Assembly (NCBI GenBank): GCA_006538405.1
Contig: BJKQ01000002.1
Coordinates: forward strand, 2,542,001-2,606,000
DNA length: 64,000 nt
Source of the DNA: Hansfordia pulvinata
Taxonomy: Eukaryota > Ascomycota > Sordariomycetes > Xylariales
Direction: 5' to 3'
Shown: positions 44,419 through 56,210 of the stretch, piece after piece
Numbering within the stretch: the stretch's first letter is position 1
How the letters are laid out: every line of letters begins with the position of its first letter
Position numbers and translations under genes: made by a program
The notes under the pieces: model-generated
The model's input: only the letters and a program-made list of their open reading frames with translations
What the model was told of the DNA's origin: nothing
Database searches by the model: none

Positions 44419-47400
44419 ATGTTTGGTCGATCTTCAGCGTCGTCCAGATCACAGGGCTTCTCTGGCGGCGCACCTGAGAGGACCAACCGAATCCGCGACG
44501 GGCAGATTTCCAGCATCTTTGGCACAGGTCTCCTGAAACAGTCCGACGCGCGGTCGCAGCGTTCTGCGAAAAAAGTCGAGCCTGACTGGCCTGATCAAGA
44601 CAGTGTGTCTTCTTTCCCCAGGAAGAGTATGTCCCACACCCCCGCTGACCTGAGGAACCCGCTTGATCACACTCGCCCGACCCAGAGATGCGAGAATACA
44701 TCACTTCTGCTCAAAACTTGGCGCTAACTTGGCCGTCTCCCCAGACCACTCCATCACAGCCAGTTCCGCTCGTTCTTCGCCTTTTCGCGCGCCTTCACAC
44801 CGTTCTTCCACTTCCTACAACTCAACACTGCCCCCGCCCCCGCGGCCAATTGTAGACCCCGAAATCGCATCTTCGGGCGCCTCAGTCATGACGGACAAAA
44901 GCCGCACGAGGAGGGAGCGGACGTTTGTGGGGAGCGAGTGTGCTGTTTGCGAGGAGCCTCTCGAACACACCCTGCGCGGCGAGAGGATATTGCAGTTCTC
45001 TTGCTCGCACGTCTCCCACGAGGCATGCTTTTACGAATTTATCCGCGAATTCGAGTCGCAATACTGCCCATCATGCGACGCGCCCCTGCATTTAGACACA
45101 AGTCGTGGTGGCAACGTCTTGGATATTGGTAAGACATCCCGAAAAGCCCGGCTCCAGATCTCGTACTCACACCGGTCATTGCAGAGAAAATCACCAACAT
45201 GGTTCGTTCCGCGTCAGCCGGCGACAACCGATCGGCGCACACGCCCACGCCCGTCAGCGCCCCTTGGGAGAGCCACAGGCCTCCAAGTGGCGAATCAAAC
45301 ACGCGAACATTGCCCAACACGACCAATGGTCGCGAGAGCACGCGAGGCAGCGCGAGAGATGGGTCGCTCAGAGACGCGCCGGATCGCTTCGCAGGTCCCT
45401 CCAAGCACCGACGCAACAACAGTGGCGCTGGCTCTTCAGGCGGGTATCCCGAAACCACCCAAAGTGGCCCTCCCCGCAGACACGACTACGACTTGCAGGC
45501 CATGGAAACCACCCCTGGAAGCCCCAAGGCGCTATCGAGAAACCCCATTCCCGCCCCGGCAGTGTCTGTCAGATCCGAGTTTCCCACCATCACGCGGTCG
45601 CGTCAGCAGCAGACCCTGACATGCCTCATCACCGTCGAGGTTCCGGACAGCAAGTGGAGGCCCGACCCCGAGGACATTGGCGCCACCAGGCCGATGCAGC
45701 AGATGCGTCCGGAGGAGGCTTTTGTTCAGCGGCCACCGTCGCCAGCTCGCAGCTCCAAACCCCGGTTTTACCCGTACGAGGCACCGGAGGCTCTGGAGGA
45801 GATGACAGAAACCCTGCGGGGCCGCGTCGACAACTGGCACGGGCTGGACTTCAACCGGTTCGGCAAGCTCAGGCTTTACGGCACACTGCGCGTCGGCAAG
45901 GACAAGCAATCTTGGCAGGAACTGGAGTGTTTCTTGTTCGCTGAGATGCTTATCTGCGTGAAGGAGAAGAAGAGCGCTCAGCAATGGGACGAGAGCAGCG
46001 GATCGCGCAAATCGACTCGGTGCACCCTGAAGGGTTCCATCTTGATCAAGAAGCACCTAAATGACGTGGCGGAGTCAGGCACAGGTGAGCTGATCCGTGC
46101 GGACGAATTTGCTTCGACACTTTGTACTAACTATCGCAGCAGTTGACGAGAACGTCCTCACGCTCAGCCTCTCCGTTGCAGAGCTTCCACAGTTCCACCT
46201 CCGCTTCGAGAACCGCAACCAACTCAAGCTGTGGCAGCAGGCTCTGCTTGACCTCAACGCAGTCGAACAGTCACCAGTCCGGAGTCCTGACACCGAGAGG
46301 GCCGACATATCCGAGACGGAGGACGAGGATTGGGGTAGATACAACCGGCCGCAACGAGTCTCGTCTCTGGCGTCGTCGTCATGGGGTCCCAAGTCAGCCA
46401 CGACCGCCCCCACCGAGTACACAAACGTGACCCGGAGCCCTCTGTCTCTGCAATCCATCCACGTACCCATCGATGTTGTCGTGGTTGTGCCAATCTCATC
46501 ATCCATGCAGGGTGTCAAGATCAACCTGGTGCGCGATGCGTTGCGGTTCATGGTCAACATGCTGGGAGAACGGGACCGCATGGGTCTCGTCACGTTTGGC
46601 TCGGGCGGTGGTGGCGTGCCTATTGTGGGCATGACCACGAAAGCCTGGCACGGGTGGAACAGCGTCTTGTCGTCGATCAAGCCAGTCGGGCAGAAGAGCC
46701 CCCGAGCGGACGTTGTTGAGGGCGCCAACGTGGCCATGGACCTGCTCATGCAGCGCAAGTACAACAACTCAATCGCGACGATCATGTTGATCAGCGACGC
46801 TTCGACTGCCGACGCCGACAGTGTGGATTTCGTTGTATCGCGCGCAGAAGCCGCCAAGTAAGTTCGCCCTCTGTAACTGTAACCCTGCCCACCGATTGAC
46901 CCGAGTTTCAGGATCACGATTCACTCCTTCGGTCTTGGAATGACACACAAGCCCGACACAATGATTGAGCTCTCGACGCGGACGAAGGCATCATATACCT
47001 ATGTCAAGGACTGGATGATGCTGCGCGAGTGCCTGGCTGGCTGCATGGGCTCCATGCAGTCCCTCTCGCACCAGAACGTGAAGCTGAAGCTCAAACTGCC
47101 CGAAGGTTCGCCGGCCAAGTTCCACAAGATCAGCGGGGCGCTCCAGATCACCAAGCGTGCAACTGGGCGTGATGCGGAGGCTTCTTTGGGCGACCTGCGC
47201 TTCGGAGACAAGCGCGACATCCTCGTCCAGCTCGTAATTGTGCCCGACAACGCGTCTCAAGAGCAGCTACCCCAGGACCCTTGGGAGACCATCGTCTCGG
47301 GCCTCGAGGCGCTCGGAGGTCCCATGGACCAAGAAGACCAGAGAGCGCTCTCGGTGGAGGAAGTGCCGCTCATCCAAGCCGACCTGGTATGGGGCGACAT

Positions 47401-48160
47401 CCTCCGCGATGGCACCATCATGCATCTTCCTCGGCCGTCTCTGCTGGCCATCACCATGCTGCCCAACAACCCCAGGAAGTCTGCTTGGCCAAGCAACCCG
47501 CCCATCCCGCCGCACCCCCACATTGTGCAGCGGCGCATGGAGCTCTTGACGTCGGACATGCTCACTCGGGCGTTGACTCTGGTCAGCAGAGGACAGCATG
47601 ACCGGGCACACACTCTCCTCAACGAGACCCGGACGATCCTCAAGGGTCTTGGCAAGGGTGGGCTGCCGCCTGTGCCACCTGCAGGCCCCCTCCCCCCTGC
47701 GGGCCCCCTCCCTCCGACTCCAGGCAGCAAACCGAACAACCAGAACGTCGCACTGACGGCATCATCCGAGGGCACCTCGTCGCCCACGCCGGATCGGAAG
47801 CTGACCCCGTCGCCCACGTCCGGGGCGAACGGCTTCCAGCCTCCCGTGGCCCGCAGCCGCTCCAACGATGGACTGAACCTGGGCACATCGGGCGGCATCG
47901 ACACCAACACGGTCGCGGCTCTGGACTCCGAACTGGAGGCCAGCCTCGAGTGGATCAACCACCCGGCCGTTTTCAGCCGGGACAGTCGCAAGGCCGTGCT
48001 CCAAGCCATCGGGGTGATCAGCAGCCAGCGATCGTTCACGTTCCGGACACCCATAGAAGGCCTGTGGGCCGCTCGGGTGAGCGGCGTCAAGCGCTTGACG
48101 GAACAGAGCCGTGAGTGGCGCGAGGAAGCCAGCGGCGAAGGCATTATCGAGGAAGCATAA
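44419..48160 (+). CDS. Far1/Ste5-like scaffold with RING-H2, PH and VWA domains
   Basis: A 1152-residue protein with the domain order of yeast Far1 and Ste5, scaffolds of the pheromone-response MAP kinase pathway. Exons: 44419-44626, 44745-45128, 45185-46084, 46140-46857 and 46912-48160; introns 54-118 bp, GT-AG, with TACTAAC- and GCTAAC-like branch points. The RING-H2 uses Cys135, Cys138, Cys156, His158, His161, Cys164, Cys177 and Cys180. A Ser/Pro-rich linker follows, then a PH-like region (about 425-537, from RLYGTLRVGK to LKLWQQALLDLN), interrupted by intron 3. The VWA domain starts about residue 600 (PIDVVVVVPISSSMQG). Its first MIDAS Asp is replaced by Pro, so metal binding is doubtful. 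A Pro-rich stretch (LPPVPPAGPLPP) and a helical C-terminal part complete it. In filamentous fungi the exact signalling role of this homolog is not inferable from sequence. Confidence 0.87.
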
Positions 48161-49203
48161 ACCTAGACTCTATTCTTTTTCTTGCCTCCTTCTTCGACTT
48201 CTTTCTTGGACAACTTTTGACACACCATCATACACTCATTCTAATATTTCGCCAACCAAGTCGGGCTTTGTTGTTGGAACGGCCCGGCGTGAAGACGACT
48301 TGACGACGCGACACCACGCATGACGACCATCTATTTCTTACCCGTTTCCTTTTAGTCGGCTACAGTCCAGGTTAACGGAGTGCGTTGCACCCTGACCATA
48401 CTTACCATTTTACTATGTCATCACCACTTGGATACGGGAGAGACGGGGCGATTTGACGTTTGATATCCTATACCGCCGGTTTCATGTCGTTATATTCTTG
48501 GAGATACCATTCCTTGCTATTTTGAAGGAGCGATGCGTCCTGTTTTTGCTTGTAAAAGCATTGTCGGCACGGCGGGGAGGTGCCACTTGAGGGGGTCGAA
48601 ACGAGCAAAGCCACGGCACGAGATGCGAAGGGTTTCTGAGGGCCGGGACATGAACGATGTATGCGCCAGCGCTGGGAGAAGTCGCCGAGTTCCTCAGTTC
48701 GGGACGGAGGTCGACCACCAGCCACTGTAAAATAGAAACAAATGAGTCCATTCGAGTTGACAAGATGCGGAGTCCGATCCCGGAGCCAAGAGTGTACGTG
48801 ACATGTGAACATCAAGCGATCTCTGAATGGTGATGAGAGGGTCCTACGAGGGGATGCGGCGGCGCACTCGGGGAGGAGCAACGCGAGGGGCGAGCGGGCA
48901 AAGACAGGCTGCGTTGCCAAGGTCGGGCCGGCAAAGGGTACGGAGCGTGAGGCCGGTCGAGGCCTCGAGAAATGTGACGAGCAGGTAAAAAAGCGCAATA
49001 AGTTTGCCACGCAGCCGTATTCTGGACGCTCCGGACTGCGGAGCACGAGTACTACTCTCGTACGAGGGCAGCGCGCGCGTGCTCGTAGTCAGGCCAAGGG
49101 TTGCGTGTGGGTGGGATTCACCAGCAGGTATCCGATCCGCCTTGACCGACCCAGGGGAGCACCAGAGAGAGAGGAAGAGAGAGAGAGAAGGCCGGGTAGA
49201 ATT

Positions 49204-49212
49204 TTATCAGAT
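49204..49212 (-). promoter_or_regulatory. SREA/Fep1-type GATA site (distal)
   Basis: TTATCAGAT, the reverse of the consensus ATCWGATAA bound by fungal iron-responsive GATA repressors, 1.44 kb before the transporter ATG. Confidence 0.5.
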
Positions 49213-49750
49213 GATCGCTGGCGAATCAGCGGGCGACGCTAGGTCGCGCGAGGCCTTGGGCGGGCGTGGCGCACCGGGCTGGGGGGCGAAGGGGGGCGGG
49301 GGGCGGGTGGGGGGTCCGTGGCTATTTTCGCCACCGAGAGCAGGGGGGGGGGATACAGAATCGGGGGATGCGTCGACGAGGCGGCGGCGGGCTGATTGGT
49401 GGGTTCGATGAATGGATGGGTGGAAGTGGGAATGGCGGGCTGATGAGGAGTGTAACGTTGATGGAGGCCGGCAAGAGGACGTCGACGACTGAAGACGGCG
49501 ATGAAATAGCCTGGCGGGCACCTGAGGTACCTCAACTGTAACGGGGGAACGGGGCTGGAACCTGTGCTCCAGCTCAAAGCTTCGAAACATGAATGAAATG
49601 GATTGAATTACCTACATGTAGGTATTGAACAGATGAGGGTGCAGGCATGTATGGAAGGCACGAACGGCCATTGATTGATGAATGTGTCAGGACCTTCCAC
49701 TTGCAGCAATCGTGCGTCTCCGCCCCGGAAACAGGCGCGGGATGGATGGT

Positions 49751-49780
49751 CAGGAGGTACCTCCTTGGGGGTACCTCCTG
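49751..49780. repeat. Inverted repeat, 10-bp arms and 10-nt loop
   Basis: CAGGAGGTAC and GTACCTCCTG are perfect complements separated by 10 nt. An alternative nested palindrome, AGGAGGTACCTCCT, lies at 49752-49765. Confidence 0.85.
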
Positions 49781-50234
49781 TCTGCTGTGTACTCGTACCC
49801 TGTATCCCTCCCGGAGTCGCCAGCTCTCCGCCTCAGCCGAGCGACACAACACGACAACCCGACTGGCGATCATTCCATTCTCTTGCTCGCCCGCCGCCCG
49901 AGCTGATCAGCCCTTCTGATTTAGCTCCTGGCTAAAGTTACTTGCACGGCACCTACCCCGGGCCCACGCACTCGCTGCTGTGCCCGTACACGAAAGGATA
50001 CTTTCTGCTTAGCCCGTTCCAGCTCATCCCGCTCACCACCACAGACGATCATCCGAACCAACCTGTGGGTTGCCCACGCCTCGGCTGCCCATTGACCGAA
50101 TCCTGGACGACTGATCAGCTCCAGCTTCTTCGACTCTTTTGCCCGGAAGCACCTGCCGGGTCCTAGCTCCCTGTGTCGGTCCGATGCCGCCATCCATCTT
50201 CTACCCACTGCTCGCTAGGCGCGCCCGTGGCGAC

Positions 50235-50243
50235 ATCTGATAA
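50235..50243 (+). promoter_or_regulatory. SREA/Fep1-type GATA site 1
   Basis: ATCTGATAA, an exact match to ATCWGATAA, 412 bp upstream of the siderophore transporter start. Predicts repression in iron-replete cells. Confidence 0.7.
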
Positions 50244-50289
50244 AAACCCTCCCCGACGGCGCCTCCCTGTCTGCCGCGGGCCCTTATTT

Positions 50290-50298
50290 TTATCAGAT
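50290..50298 (-). promoter_or_regulatory. SREA/Fep1-type GATA site 2 (inverted)
   Basis: TTATCAGAT, the exact reverse complement of site 1, 46 bp downstream of it and 357 bp before the ATG. Paired GATA sites suit the two zinc fingers of this repressor family. Confidence 0.7.
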
Positions 50299-50654
50299 CC
50301 CGCCTTGATCTCTCCTCTCTGGCCGCGTCTCGCCGCTCCCCCCATAGGCTCGCGCATTTTGCTCTTGCCACCCACGCACCACCCGCCTCGGTCGCCAGAA
50401 TTGGCCGCCACTGCTCGGCCCCGCCTGCTTGATAAAACCCTGCCGGCGCCCGGCTCCCCTTGCGCTGGCTGCTGGCTAGGATGCTCGAGCTTGTGCTGAT
50501 GCGCCTCTCTCAGCCCCAGCCGCACCAGCAGCCCTCGTTCTTGCGCCCGTTTTAAGCTCTCTCAGTTCTCTAAGCTCTGCCGCCCGCCAACCCCCGGAGA
50601 CGAGACAAGACAAGACGAGACGCGACGGGAAAGCTCAGCCCACCCGCCATCGCC

Positions 50655-52720
50655 ATGGCTCCCGAATACCCGCTGCAGGACGTCTCGCTCCGCGACGACG
50701 ATCAGGCTAAGCACTACCGCGCGCACAATGGCACCATGGGGGTTCGCGAGTTCGACGGCTCCTCCAGCGGCGGCGACGCCCCCTCGACTGGCGATGCGCA
50801 GGAAGGTGTACAGAACATCGAGGCTATCTCCAAGACCTGGACCTACTGGGGCCTCATAGCAGCCTATCTCAGGTCCGTCACAGTTCCGTTTCCAACGCGC
50901 CTCTCTACGTGCCTACGGCTGACCGTGCCCAACCCCTCTACGCAGTATCTTCCTCATGGCTTGCTCGACTTCCTTGGAAGGCCAGACCACGTACTCGGTC
51001 GTCTCGTATGCCACGAGCAGCTTTGGGGAGCATTCTCTCATCTCCACCGTGTACGTTGTTGGCCAGATCGTCAACGGTAAGCACCCCCTGCTCTTTGGGT
51101 TGGCAACCCGCTCGGTCGCCGCTGACATTGTCGACAGCTGTCGTCAAGGCCCCTCTGGCAAAGATTGCCGACGTCTTCGGCCGTCTCGAGGCATACACTC
51201 TCTGTGTCATTGTCGTTATCCTGGGCTACATCCAGATGGCCACCTCGACCAACGTGCAGACCTACGCGTCCGCCCAGATTTTCTACGCCGCCGGCGGCAT
51301 GGGCTTGCAGACCCTGCAGCAGATCTTCATTGCCGATACCAGTGATATGCTGAACCGTGCCCTATTCTCCAGTCTGCCCGACGTGCCTTTTCTGTTCACC
51401 GTCTGGGTTGGCCCACTCATCGGCGCCGGCATCATGGCTGACACGGGGAGCTGGAGGTGGGCTTACGGTATTTGGTGCATCATTCTCCCCGCCTGCTTTC
51501 TGCCAATGTTCATCACCCTTTTCCTTAACCTGAGGAAGGCAAAGAAGCTGGGGCTCGTGCCCCCCAGGAAGTGGTCTTTCAACCCGGTAGAGGTCTTCCG
51601 GAGTATCTGGCTCGATCTCGATCTCGGTGGTATGATCCTGCTGAGTGCGGGCTTCGCCCTCATCCTGCTGCCTCTCACCATCGCCTCGCAAAGTGCCCAG
51701 GGCTTCCAGTCACCAGACATCATTGCCATGCTCGTCATTGGCTTCGTCTGCCTGCTCCTCTTGCCGCTTTGGGAGTGGAGGAAGAGCATCAGCGTCGGCG
51801 GGCTCACCATCCCGATAGCGCCGCACCCGCTTATTCCCCTCGGCCTGCTCAAGTCGGGGACCTTCTGCCTTGGCTGCGGTGTCGGCTTCTTTTATTTCAG
51901 TAGGTCTCCTGCCGCTTGCACGCCTTTTTCGAGAGCTGACGTAAATCGCGCAACAGTGGCATACTACCTCTCTGTCCAGCCATACCTCAACTCGTACCTT
52001 CAAGTGGTGCAGAACGAGTCGATTGTCACGGCCGGCTACGTCACGCAGACCTTCTCGTTCACGTCTACCGTGGCTTCCGTCGTGGTGTCCATCTTCATCA
52101 AGTTCACGAAACACTACAAATACTACGTGACGGCCGGCGCCGGCATCTATCTTATGGGCATGGGCTTGATGATCCGATACCGCACGCAGGATGCCAGCGT
52201 CGGCTCGCTGGTCGGAACCCAGATCGCCGTTGGTATTGGCGGCGGCATGATCAACGTCCCTGCGCAGCTGGGAATTCAGGCCAGCTGCAGCCACCAGCAG
52301 GTCGCAGCAGGCACGGCCGTTTTCCTGACCCTTGTGGAAATCGGCGGCGCTGTGGGCTCTGCCATCAGCGGCGCCGTCTGGGGCCACCTCATCCCCGCGA
52401 AGCTCGCAGAGTACCTCCCGGAATCGGCCAAGGACCAGGCCCTGGTCATCTACGGCGACTTGACCAAGGCGACCGGCTATCCCGTGGGCTCCCCTGAACG
52501 CGATGCCATCAACCGCGCCTACGACGAAACGATGCACACGCTTCTCACCATCGCCATCTGTATGTGCGTACCGATAGTGATCGGGAGCATCTTCATGCGC
52601 AACTACAAGTTGGACGAGATGAACCAAGGTGTCAAGGGCCGCGTCCTGGGTGGCGACGTCAGGAATGATGAGAAGCGATCAAACTCCACCTACCCAGCCG
52701 ACAACTCGGTCATGCACTAG
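50655..52720 (+). CDS. MFS siderophore-iron transporter (SIT1/MirB type)
   Basis: A 624-residue 14-helix major facilitator of the siderophore-iron transporter family, importing ferric siderophores at the plasma membrane. Exons: 50655-50872, 50946-51076, 51138-51899 and 51957-52720; introns 73, 61 and 57 bp. The first donor is a weak GTCCGT, chosen because it joins WGLIAAYL to SIFLMACSTSLEGQTT, as in family members. Hallmarks: a hydrophilic N-terminus ending ISKTWTYWGLIAAY, the loop VVKAPLAKIADVFGRLEAY, DTGSWRWAYGIWCIILPACF, and the extracellular NSYLQVVQNESIVTAGYV segment characteristic of SITs. The C-terminal cytosolic tail has a charged end. The upstream ATCTGATAA pair fits iron repression. 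The particular siderophore cannot be told. No lesions seen. Confidence 0.93.
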
Positions 52721-54102
52721 GTCACGGCTTTGGATATTCCAGAGCCCGGGGGCTCTGGTTCCGTGAACTGTGCTCTTCTCCGGGACTTCAGCATGCACAC
52801 GATCATGATTAGGATGAACGGCACAACAGTGCGATTTGGGCAACGTGCTGGAACCACAAGTACTTACCTATCCATCATAGATACCAGATACCATAGACCT
52901 GTATATAGAAAGAGGCGCCACTTCTGCGCCCAGGTCTCGATATCAGCGCCCAGCCGAGACCCTCAATACAATTTCGTTCATTTTTCATGTCGGTATGTTT
53001 CAGGGCACTGGGGACATGCAGTGGGATCCGAATAGAGGGCGATACTCTTTTTATCAAGAATTGCCCTTGGAAGTCTGCGCGGCAGTGGTCGAAGCTATTG
53101 GTGAGGGGGTCAAGGCCACCGGTAAGGGCCACGTCATACCTACCCATTGCTGAGTCGGTGCTTTGAAGTGCTCAAGCGGCAGTTTCTTTTCGTTGGCTGC
53201 AGGGTATTGCTTTTGAAAGGACGCACCACCGCCCACAGAAAGGGCGCTCGCGGGTTTCAGTATCTCCGTGTCCTTCACAGGCAGGCAAGTTTTCGCCCCG
53301 GAGCCGATCTTTGAGCTGCAACGGGTGACAAGTACCGTCGACCGTTCTCTAGACTTTGGACAGAGCTTGACTCTGTTTTCAGTGCCGCCTTTTCTGACTC
53401 CCTACTGGCATGGTGTCTTCCTCTTCAGACGGCTTCGTCATTGACCGGCCATCGTAAGCTATCAGCACATTTTACAATCTCAGCTTGCATGGAAAGCCCG
53501 CCTCCCCCCACCGATTTCCTCTTTCATCCTGAAGTCAGGCACGTCTTCAGGATGCAGGTGATGAGAAAAGGTCTGAAAAAACGGCCGTCTAGCTGTCGAA
53601 GCAAGGATGCGATGCCTACCTTGATCGTCGCGAGATGAGGACGGTGAGGAATTCAGGACGGACGACCGAGGTTCACATTGTGAAGAGGCCCGATGACCGG
53701 ACTGAGGGTCCGAGCCTAGCAGGTCCTGGTGTCACATGACGGCTGGCTTCGCTCGAGGTGGAACAGAAGCAGCGGAGCAAGCACACACAGTCTCCGAGAG
53801 CGACGGCAGCTAATGTAGAGATCCCAGATGCCTTTGATCAACCCATCAACGAACGACAATAAAACCCCACTTTCTATAAGTACCTGGCCCGTCCCTCTAC
53901 GACTTCAACTTTTCTCTCGTAAGCAAGGTGACGATCAGCCGAGTCCGGCAATGCTATCTATACTATTATTCCATGATCAATCATCTCGGCTCATGAGCTG
54001 ACTCCCTCGACAGCGGACTTGCCCAATGTACAATAGGGTAACCGGTTGCACGGCCCTGTCGTCGAGCTCGCGACAGCCGGCGGGCGTATGCTCCGTTGTT
54101 GT
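52721..54102. other. Intergenic, 3' flanks of two convergent genes
   Basis: No gene supported. It contains a hairpin at 53525-53554 and AT-richer sequence near 53860-53980. No TACTCGTA motif seen. Confidence 0.5.
53525..53554. repeat. Hairpin, 10-bp perfect stem and 10-nt loop
   Basis: CATCCTGAAG and CTTCAGGATG are exact inverted copies separated by 10 nt, in non-coding DNA. Confidence 0.85.
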
Positions 54103-54531
54103 TTACCCGAGCCAGGGCTGTGGGTAGCCTTTTGTGTAATAGATACCCGCGCCATACCATTTTTGAGTCCAGCCCATCCACATAAACTTCTCATTGCTAT
54201 CGCCCGCCCCCAAGAGAGTGATGTCCTGGTGGTAGTATCCTACGTGGTCCTCGCCAGTCCTCAAGGACTTTTCAGAGTCCTTCATGAACTCCTCCAGCGC
54301 AGCCTTGTTGGACGAGAAGGCATAGAACAAGCCCGGAGGGATGACGTAACCGATCTCAGCATGATCGTAGAAAGGCGAGTCGGAATGCGGGTGGATCTCG
54401 AAATCAGCCACCACCATGGGCCGCGCTTGGTTCCAGTTCGGCCAGTGGTACGCGAAAATAAACTGCGCCGATACTTGACTCGCGAGCCCTGCGCCGAGCA
54501 GCAGACGCCCCACGGCGGCGGAGAGGAGCAT
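54103..54531 (-). CDS. Small secreted cysteine-free protein, function unknown
   Basis: A 142-residue single-exon protein read leftward from the ATG complement at 54529-54531. The start is chosen because it begins a signal peptide (MLLSAAVGRLLLGAGLASQVSA); the longer frame to 54828 has non-coding composition and crosses a poly-G tract. The mature part starts QFIFAYHWPNW, is rich in Trp, Tyr and His, has no cysteine, and contains MVVADFEIHPHSDSPFYDHA and MWMGWTQKWYGAGIYY. A TATA-like TTATAAG lies about 250 bp upstream. I do not recognise the family. The conserved look of the aromatic motifs and the signal peptide make it a credible gene. Confidence 0.7.
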   Translation of the reverse strand: MLLSAAVGRLLLGAGLASQVSAQFIFAYHWPNWNQARPMVVADFEIHPHSDSPFYDHAEIGYVIPPGLFYAFSSNKAALEEFMKDSEKSLRTGEDHVGYYHQDITLLGAGDSNEKFMWMGWTQKWYGAGIYYTKGYPQPWLG

Positions 54532-54563
54532 GTTTGTTTTTTCTGATCTGGTTGCGATAACGA

Positions 54564-54595
54564 GGGGGGGGGTGGAGGGGGGGGGGGGGGGGGGG
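54564..54595. repeat. Poly-G tracts (G9 and G19)
   Basis: Two G runs separated by TGGA, within the probable 5' leader of the minus-strand secreted protein gene (so C-rich in the transcript). Confidence 0.9.
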
Positions 54596-54777
54596 CAAAG
54601 GGGCGAGAATGCAATGCAGACCAGATGCAATTTATTCCCTCGGCGCGTTTCGGACGATGATGGCCACGTTGGTGGGTGCTCGGACAGGAGCAGAAGGGAT
54701 GGCAACTCGGCGAATGGATGAGAAAAGGAAGTAAAAAGGACAAGCCAGCCTTTTTGCCATCTGCTACCCACCCGGTT

Positions 54778-54785
54778 CTTATAAG
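54778..54785 (-). promoter_or_regulatory. TATA-like box of the minus-strand secreted gene
   Basis: CTTATAAG, self-complementary, about 250 bp upstream of the ATG at 54531. Confidence 0.45.
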
Positions 54786-55658
54786 CTGGCCCTGAACCGA
54801 AGCTTGAACAACTGGAACCATGCCCCATCCGTGGAGTCGTGGACCCTTGATCATTCTTGTGTCGTGTCAGAACTTGGCCTGTCGTTATTTTTGTGATGAT
54901 GTGAGGCAGCTCGTCCTCAGTACTGCTGCCTGTTCTGATTGCTTATCTCGGGTGTTCTTCTTTCCTTTCGTCCCATGTTCTCCCTTGTACGTGGACCTGC
55001 GTTGTGCTTACGTTGTGGTGGCCGGGGTATGCCCTTGGAAGGGATCTTGCCCGGGGCAATGTCAGACTGAGAGTCCCACCGAGACTCTGAAGGGAACCAG
55101 GACGTCAGCTGGCAATGTAAGCAGAAACACACTACCCCTGCGCCACGGTCTGGCAGACAGGCCGCCCGGCGTCTGAGCGGCGAGATGGAGGAGGACAGGG
55201 GCATCGACGGGGGCCAACCTGTGAAGTGACAGGACGGAGAATGGCATGGCTCGGTCGTCTCGTCTCGTCTCTGCCCCCCGGCGTCTTGGTCTCATCAGCC
55301 CCAAGGCCACCTTGGTGACAAGTCAGATCGAGGCAGCCAGGACGTCTCCGCTCGCTGTCCTTGGAAGGGTGAAGGCTTCACTTTGCGCGCCACTCCATCA
55401 CAGTGACTACACCTACTCATAGGTATACATCCGGGCGCCTTCAACTGCGCCCAAATCCGGGTCATCAGCCGCGATGCATCGAGAGAAGTGAGCGAGTGTG
55501 GCTGTCTCTGCAGGGATAAGGCCAGACACATGTTTGCCGTGGCTGACTCACCCCGCAGCTCGTTGCCACTGATGGATGTGAGGGATGGTTTGGCATGGCG
55601 ATGCCAAGGTCGATGCGGAGCTTGTGATGTCTGCCTCCTCCAAACCACCTCTCTTTTC

Positions 55659-55683
55659 CTTCTTCTTCTTCTTCTTCTTCTTT
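55659..55683. repeat. (CTT)n trinucleotide repeat
   Basis: About eight CTT units. Confidence 0.88.
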
Positions 55684-56210
55684 TGCATGTCACATATAAG
55701 CCTCGCGGTCCATACAGTGTCATTCCTAGCCAGATCTGCGAGAACGGGCACGGGCTGGTGGTCGACCCCGAGGAGTGGTGTTTAGTAAGGGAATGACTCA
55801 AGATGAAGGATCACCAACTGTCGGCCTTAGCAACACACAACCATCTCGCATACCTCCTAAGGTGGCCCTACCTTACCGGGCGACAAGCAGTAGTTTGATT
55901 TCTTGATTCCATCAGGCGGCTGACTACGCATAGTCGAGGTGCTCACACATCATCAAAGTAGGGACGATCTTGATCTCCCGCTTCGCTACCGCCCGACACC
56001 GACCCAGACCACAACGGCAGACTTTTTGTGTCTTGCGTGTTCATGAGATTCGACGCGCGCGTCGAGGATGTGAATGATGCATATATTCATTGGATGTCCA
56101 GAGGGGATGGCGGACCGGGTCGTAACCAACCTTTTGCTGCTCCGTCTTTCCAGTGATCCCCATCGCATCGCGTCGCGTCGCATCGCCCTTCCACGCCTAC
56201 TATATATGAT

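Larger units (their letters stand above)
48161..50654. other. 2.5 kb upstream region of the siderophore transporter
   Basis: No gene supported; a 192-codon minus-strand frame at 48468-49046 has no protein-like features. It holds the scaffold 3' flank, a G-rich block (49265-49355), a hairpin at 49751-49780, one TACTCGTA (49790) and three SREA-type sites. The last 450 bp are C/T-rich promoter and leader. Confidence 0.55.

Noticed and set aside
48468..49046. 192-codon minus-strand frame between the scaffold and the transporter
   Set aside because: Random composition, no domain, no signal peptide, no plausible promoter.
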